Positions 58,934 to 64,000 of a DNA stretch of 64,000 nucleotides are shown here, in pieces. Under the pieces are notes generated by a model, which worked only from the letters and a program-made list of their open reading frames with translations, was not told where the DNA came from and ran no database searches. The position numbers and the translations under genes were made by a program. How positions within the stretch are numbered: the first letter of the stretch is position 1; the number at the start of each line of letters is the position of its first letter. The stretch spans positions 51,332,407 to 51,396,406 of the forward strand of contig OY970820.1 of assembly GCA_963853835.1 (NCBI GenBank). The letters are read 5' to 3'. This stretch comes from Calendula officinalis (taxonomy: Eukaryota > Streptophyta > Magnoliopsida > Asterales > Asteraceae).

Positions 58934-60638
58934 TATAATACCTCAATTTTTCAAACAAATTAAAACTTTTAAATAATTAAAGTTCCACACCTAAAAATCC
59001 ATAACATCCAAAATATGGTTTAAACAAAACATTTGAAAGTGAATCAGAGTATCCAAACCGGTGTTACAATAATATCAAAACTATAGTATAGAGAATTAAA
59101 TAAGTACACCAAGCTAATCACTTCAAATGTTAAAGTACATGCCGCCTAATCCTTTGCTCCCGAACCTGAGTACATAGCCAAAAAAACGTAGTACGTGAGA
59201 AAAAGATTGTCTCGTATGGGTTTTAGACCCGGTTAGAAATAATTGAATAAAATAATATTTAAATAAATATCACATTGCACATAGTCAAACATACTCTAAG
59301 GCTTTCCATAAGCCCACACATACGTAACGGGCCTCCCCGAAACAAACTCCCCCGATATGAGTTATCTAGGTAAACTCCTCCGTTTCCGGGTTATCTATTG
59401 CTCCCCCGATTTCCGGGTTATCTCAAACTCCCCCGCTTTCCGGGTTATCTATTTCTCGACACACTACCCTTGCGCAGGGTGGTACCGCCCCAAGTAGATG
59501 TCACTAACTCCCCCAACTTGTGTGGGTTATCTAGGATCCAATTGTTTAGCTACCACATAACAATTCATCAATTTGAGCCAATGTTCCAAGTCATAAATCA
59601 CAACATACTAGTGGTAACTAACTCAAGTCAATAAACAATTCAATTCATGTACTAACAAATCAATCATTTTCTTTATTAAATCATTTATCTAATAAAGACT
59701 ACTAAAAACTTGTTTAATCATTTAACTATGAAAATCACTTTGCTATGTACTCAGAAAAGATCACATGTACTCACCTTAGCAATGCTAATCCAAAATTATG
59801 TTTAACAACACAATGCTTACTCCCAAATCAAAGGAATACTTCAAATCTTTAGGTCTTCTTGACCTAACATCAAAGCCATCACAATAACTAGTTATTATCA
59901 ATAACTAATCACTAATCAATCCATAACTACTTCTTTAACCATCAAGTTCATCCAACTTGGTGGAATCTCAAACCTAGTTCAAGATTTCCATCAACAAAAC
60001 CCAAATCCAACTTGTACACAATGAATACAAGCTTACAATGAGTGTTTTACACTCATATTTAGTCATCTTCCCCAAAGATGACATGGTAGGTTGTCCAAAC
60101 CACCATTGATACCCAAATACAGCTAAAAATAACAAGGAGATGCATAAACTAACAAGTATTCTTACCTTAGATCAATAATCTCCAAAAAATATGAAGATTT
60201 GAACTCAAGAACACCAACAATCGATCACTTCCTTCAAAATAACGGCTGGTAGGGTTTTAGGGGTGTAGGTGCCTAAACCCTAGCCTACAAACCCATTTAT
60301 ATACAGCTGTATGAGTTCACGATCGCGAATGGGAGTTCGCGTCGCGAACTTCCCGCGTCGCGAACACTTCGCGAACGAGAACTGGTCGTGAACTCCGACC
60401 ATCAAAAACCCAAAATCTCTGTATGATCCTCACGCACGCGAACTATAGTTCGCGCCGCGAACTAGCCCAGGCAGCTAGGCTGCAACTTTTTGTTGTTTAA
60501 ATTATCCCGGTTTCGACCTTAACCATATCAAACGATGTACAAATGACACCAAACCAAGTCCTACGTGTCTTAAATGAATTATCCATATTTATCATATTTT
60601 TACACAATTTATTTATTTACAAAATTCGGGTCGTTACA
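58934..60638 (-). repeat. Gypsy-F 3' LTR
   Basis: About 1.7 kb. On the minus strand it starts tgtaacgacccgaatttt and its end is a diverged form (tataatacctc on the plus strand) of the Tekay-E LTR end. It carries the palindrome cluster (60310-60460) and the GATAACCC array (59340-59540) in inverse. Confidence 0.88.
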
Positions 60639-60714
60639 ACTATCTACCCCTTAAGAGGATTTCGTCCTCGAAATCGCATCATATTCTACAAAGTTCGGGT
60701 AGCGTTTCTTCATC

Positions 60715-63549
60715 TCATCTTTGACTTCCCAAGTCAAATATGGCCCAAGGGAATGCTTCCACTTGACCAACACTAACGGCCTCCAAAATGGTCTCGGGCT
60801 CTTCAATCAACCGGTTGGGTACATCGACCCGCAAATCTTGAAGTGGGATCACATTCTCCACTTCACCCAAGAATTTCTTCAAATTACAAACATGAAATGT
60901 GTCATGAACACCTTGCAACTCGGGTCGGAGTTCAAGCTTGAAAGCTTGAAGTCCAATTCTCTTCAAAATTTTAAACGGTCCAACATACCGTGGACTTCAC
61001 TTTCCTCTCTTACCGAATCTCATCACGCCTTTCCAAGGAGACACCTTCAACATCACCATATCCCCAACATTAAAATCATAGGGTCGCTTTTTCAAACCCG
61101 AATAACTCTTTTGGCGATCTTGTGCGGCTTTCATATTCGTTTGAATTATTCCGATTTTCTCGTTTGTTATTTTCACAATCTCGGGAGCCGTGAGTTTCGT
61201 CTCACCCGCCTCTAACCAACAAGAAGGCGTCCTGCACTTTCTCCCATACAATGCCTCAAACGGTGGCATTTTAATAGTCGCGTTATAACTATTGTTATAT
61301 GAAAATTCAACTAACGGTAAATGTTCATCCCATTTCCCTCCAAAATCCATCACACACGATCTCAACATATATTCCACCGTTTGGATCATCCTTTCACTTT
61401 GACCATCGGTTTGCGGATGGTAAGCCGTGCTCAATTTTAACTTTGTTCCTATTTCTTCTTGGAGTGATCTCCAAAATCTCGAGGTAAACCTTGCATCCCG
61501 ACGGGACACAATCGACATCGGTACCCCATGCAAACGAACAACTTCATCAACATACAACTTTGCCAACTTCTCGAGTGACATAGTCTCCCGAATAGCTAGG
61601 AATAATGCACTTTTCGTTAACCTATCAACAATCACCCAAATGGCATCATGATTCTTACTTGTCTTTAAAAGACCAACAATAAAATCCATACTGATATCTT
61701 CCCATTTACCGGCCGACACTTGCAACGATTGTGCAACTCCATAAGGCACTTGGTGCTCGGCTTTCACTTGTGCACACGTGGCACATTTTGAAATGTACTT
61801 TGCTACTCTCGACTTCATCCCCAGCCACCAATAAATTCTCTTCAAGTCTTGATAAGTCTTGGTACTTCCGGGATGAATCGAGTACTTGGACTTGTGAGCA
61901 TCATTCAACAATACTTTTCGGTTTCCACCGAATTTCGGAATCCAAATCCGACCATTCATGCTTTCCAACCCTTGAACATTTTCTTCAAATAATTGGTTCT
62001 TTACCAATCTCTCTTGTCTATATTCATCTTTTCCCATCACTTCAGTTTGTGCGGTTTTTATCCCTTCAGTAATGCTAGATACCACTTCAATCCACATCAA
62101 CTTATCCTTAACCGGCTTCTCATGAACTTTTCTACTCAAGGCGTCGGCTACCACATTAGCTTTCCCTTCATGATAAACGATTTCACAATCGTAATCACTA
62201 ATCAACTCAATCCACCTTCTTTGTATCATATTTAAATCTATTTATGTAAACACATATTTAAGACTTTTGTGATCCGTGTACAACGTACACCTCGTTCCTT
62301 ACAAGTAGTGTCTCCAAATATTCAAGGCAAAAATAATCGCTGCCAACTCCAGAGTAGTATACCTTGTTTTCGCATTTTTCAATTGTCTTGAAGCATAAGC
62401 TATCACCTTACCTCTTTGCATCAAAACACAACCGAGACCTTTGTTCGAGGCGTCACTATACACCACGAAATCTTCCATACCATCGGGTAGTGTGAGAATC
62501 GGTGCATTGCACAATTTCTCCTTCAACAACGCAAATGCATCTTCTTGCTTTTTCCCCCGATCAAACTTCACATCTTTTCTTGTTAACATAGTGAGTGGGA
62601 CCGCCACTCGGGAGAAATCTTCGATAAATCTTTGGTAGTAACCGGCTAACCAAAGAAAACTTCTCACTTCTGTTGGAGTCTTCGATGCTTCCCAATTCTT
62701 TACCGCTTCTATCTTAGACGGGTCAACTTTTATCCCGCTTCGATATCCACATGACCAAGGAATTGAACTTCCCGCAACCAAAATTCACACTTTGAGAATT
62801 TTGCATACAATTTTTCTCGTTTTAAGACTTCTAAGGTTTGCTTCAAGTGTTCTTCATGTTCTTCTTCGGTTTTGGAAAAGATAAGAATATCATCAATGAA
62901 CACGATAAGAAATTTGTTGAGGAACGGTTTGCAAACTCTATTCATGAGATCCATGAAAATAGCTGGGGCATTCGTCAAACCAAATGGCATCACCAAAAAT
63001 TCATAATGCCCATAACGTGTTCTAAAGGTCGTCTTCTCAGTATCACATTCTTTAACACGAACTTGATGGTAACCCGATCTCAAATCAATCTTGGAGAAAT
63101 AACCGGCTCCTAGAAGTTGATCAAACAAATCATCTATCCTTGGAAAAGGATATCAGTTCTTAATCGTCATCTTGTTAAGCTCTCGGTAATTAATACACAT
63201 CCTCATCGAACCGTCTTTCTTCTTCACAAATAAAACCGGTGCACCCCACGGTGTCGAACTAGGACAGATAAAACCTTTATCAAGTAATTATTGCAATTGA
63301 GACATTAACTCCCGCATTTCGGTTGGAGCTAAACGATACGGGGCTCGGGCAATCGGCGTCACCCCCGAAACTAAATCAATACGAAACTCGACTTGTCTCT
63401 CCGGTGGCAAACCGAGTAAGTCATCAGGAAATACTTCGGGAAAATCCCGAATAATCTTCACACTCTCAACCGCTTTCTTCTCTTTTCTTCCCTCTTGGAC
63501 ATAGACTATAAACGACGAGCATCCTTTTGACAAAAATTGTCTTGCTTTA
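60715..63549 (-). pseudogene. Gypsy-F pol (RT, RNase H, integrase, chromodomain remnant)
   Basis: In minus-strand order: RT start (RQVEFRIDLV), RT core with SKIDLRSGYHQV and FIDDILIF, RNase H (YSDASNKGLGCV), integrase HHCC and core (YHPQTDGQSER), then a C-terminal region. Breaks: frameshift near 62740, a 6-bp in-frame loss in RNase H (near 62365), stops in the segment 62230-62310, a stop near 60995 and a 32-bp deletion near 60770 that removes the start of the chromodomain and shifts the frame. The element is dead. Confidence 0.9.
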
Positions 63550-63829
63550 TGTAACACCACAAATTTAAACCCGATTTTTTTAATAACGGAAGTGTATTAA
63601 CAACAATCATAAAAACACTTAATATATAACATGCCTTTTACAATAATTTTCCAAAATACTAAAAGTAGTTTGCAGTGTTAAAACATCCGGCAGTCCCATT
63701 ACTACTTCATCAAAATCAGAGTGTTGGTTAACCATTCCTAAAACACCCCTTGACCCGCCCAAAAGATAAACCTGCAAAAGAGTTAACGAGGTGGGGATTA
63801 GCTAACAGCTAAGTGAATGAACAAAACCG

Positions 63830-63914
<85 letters not shown>

Positions 63915-64000
63915 GGTCTCCGATCCATTATTGTAGGGATATCTTTAATAACTTCCAAAAATGCATAAATTGGTTTTAAATGACAATTGCCTATAATACC
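63550..64000 (-). mobile_element. End of another LTR element, cut by the window
   Basis: tgtaacaccacaaattt at 63550 interrupts the Gypsy-F frame abruptly and has the form of a gypsy LTR end (minus strand ...gtggtgttaca). It continues past 64000. An (AT)n run occupies 63832-63913. No coding sequence. Confidence 0.55.
63832..63913. repeat. (AT)n microsatellite
   Basis: About 41 AT dinucleotides without interruption. Confidence 0.98.

Larger units (their letters stand above)
58934..63549 (-). mobile_element. Gypsy-F: second Tekay-type chromovirus, truncated
   Basis: Minus-strand relative of Tekay-E. Its 3' LTR is 58934-60638 and its PPT is at about 60639-60655. Pol runs 60715-63549, where the next element cuts it. 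Gag and the 5' LTR are not in the window. LTR and pol are alignable to Tekay-E but clearly more diverged than the two Tekay-E LTRs are from each other, so it is a distinct, older copy. Confidence 0.9.

Overview
The window is nuclear DNA of a flowering plant. Spliced genes with GT-AG introns match Arabidopsis-type families (NAR1, OBERON, RAMP4, PLS-class PPR), and the rest is LTR retrotransposons, tRNA-derived SINEs and MITEs. The repeat content (several copia lineages, Tekay-type chromoviruses, a Myb/SANT-like Harbinger relic) suggests an asterid, possibly Asteraceae, but the genus cannot be told from this sequence.

Region 1 (1-33512) is a five-level nest of LTR retrotransposons. From outside in: Copia-A (minus strand, 5' LTR at 33170-33512, continues off the left edge); a minus-strand Ty3/gypsy remnant, Gypsy-D (3' LTR from 29813 down to 3023); Copia-B (plus, 5101-28961, TSD CATAG, a pol-less relative of Copia-A); Tekay-E (plus, 8382-25617, chromovirus with chromodomain, TSD YAATG); and Copia-C (minus, 9006-17903, TSD GTGTA), which sits in the 5' LTR of Tekay-E. 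By-eye LTR divergence falls inward (about 4.8%, 2.8%, 1.4%), which agrees with the nesting order. All pol frames are broken.

Copia-C is the most unusual object. It has no reverse transcriptase or RNase H and its integrase is truncated. Instead it carries a long spliced accessory gene (9577-13622, about 1,090 codons in two exons). The whole element is also studded with the heptamer TCAGTAT/ATACTGA, about 35 copies by eye where about one is expected by chance.

Region 2 (33513-58933) is a gene island with small transposons: a RAMP4-like ER protein (36725-38335, minus), the cytosolic Fe-S assembly factor NAR1 (42993-46174, minus, 11 exons), a decayed Harbinger-type Myb-like gene (47967-49165, minus), an OBERON PHD-finger gene (51620-54619, minus) and a PPR gene (55066-56493, plus). 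The last two are head to head and share a short upstream region. Introns and spacers hold SINEs with perfect target duplications, Stowaway, hAT-like and Harbinger-like MITEs, and foldback elements with TIRs over 100 bp.

Region 3 (58934-64000) is a second, minus-strand Tekay-type element (Gypsy-F). It is broken by frameshifts and a chromodomain deletion, and is cut at 63550 by the end of another LTR element containing a long AT microsatellite.
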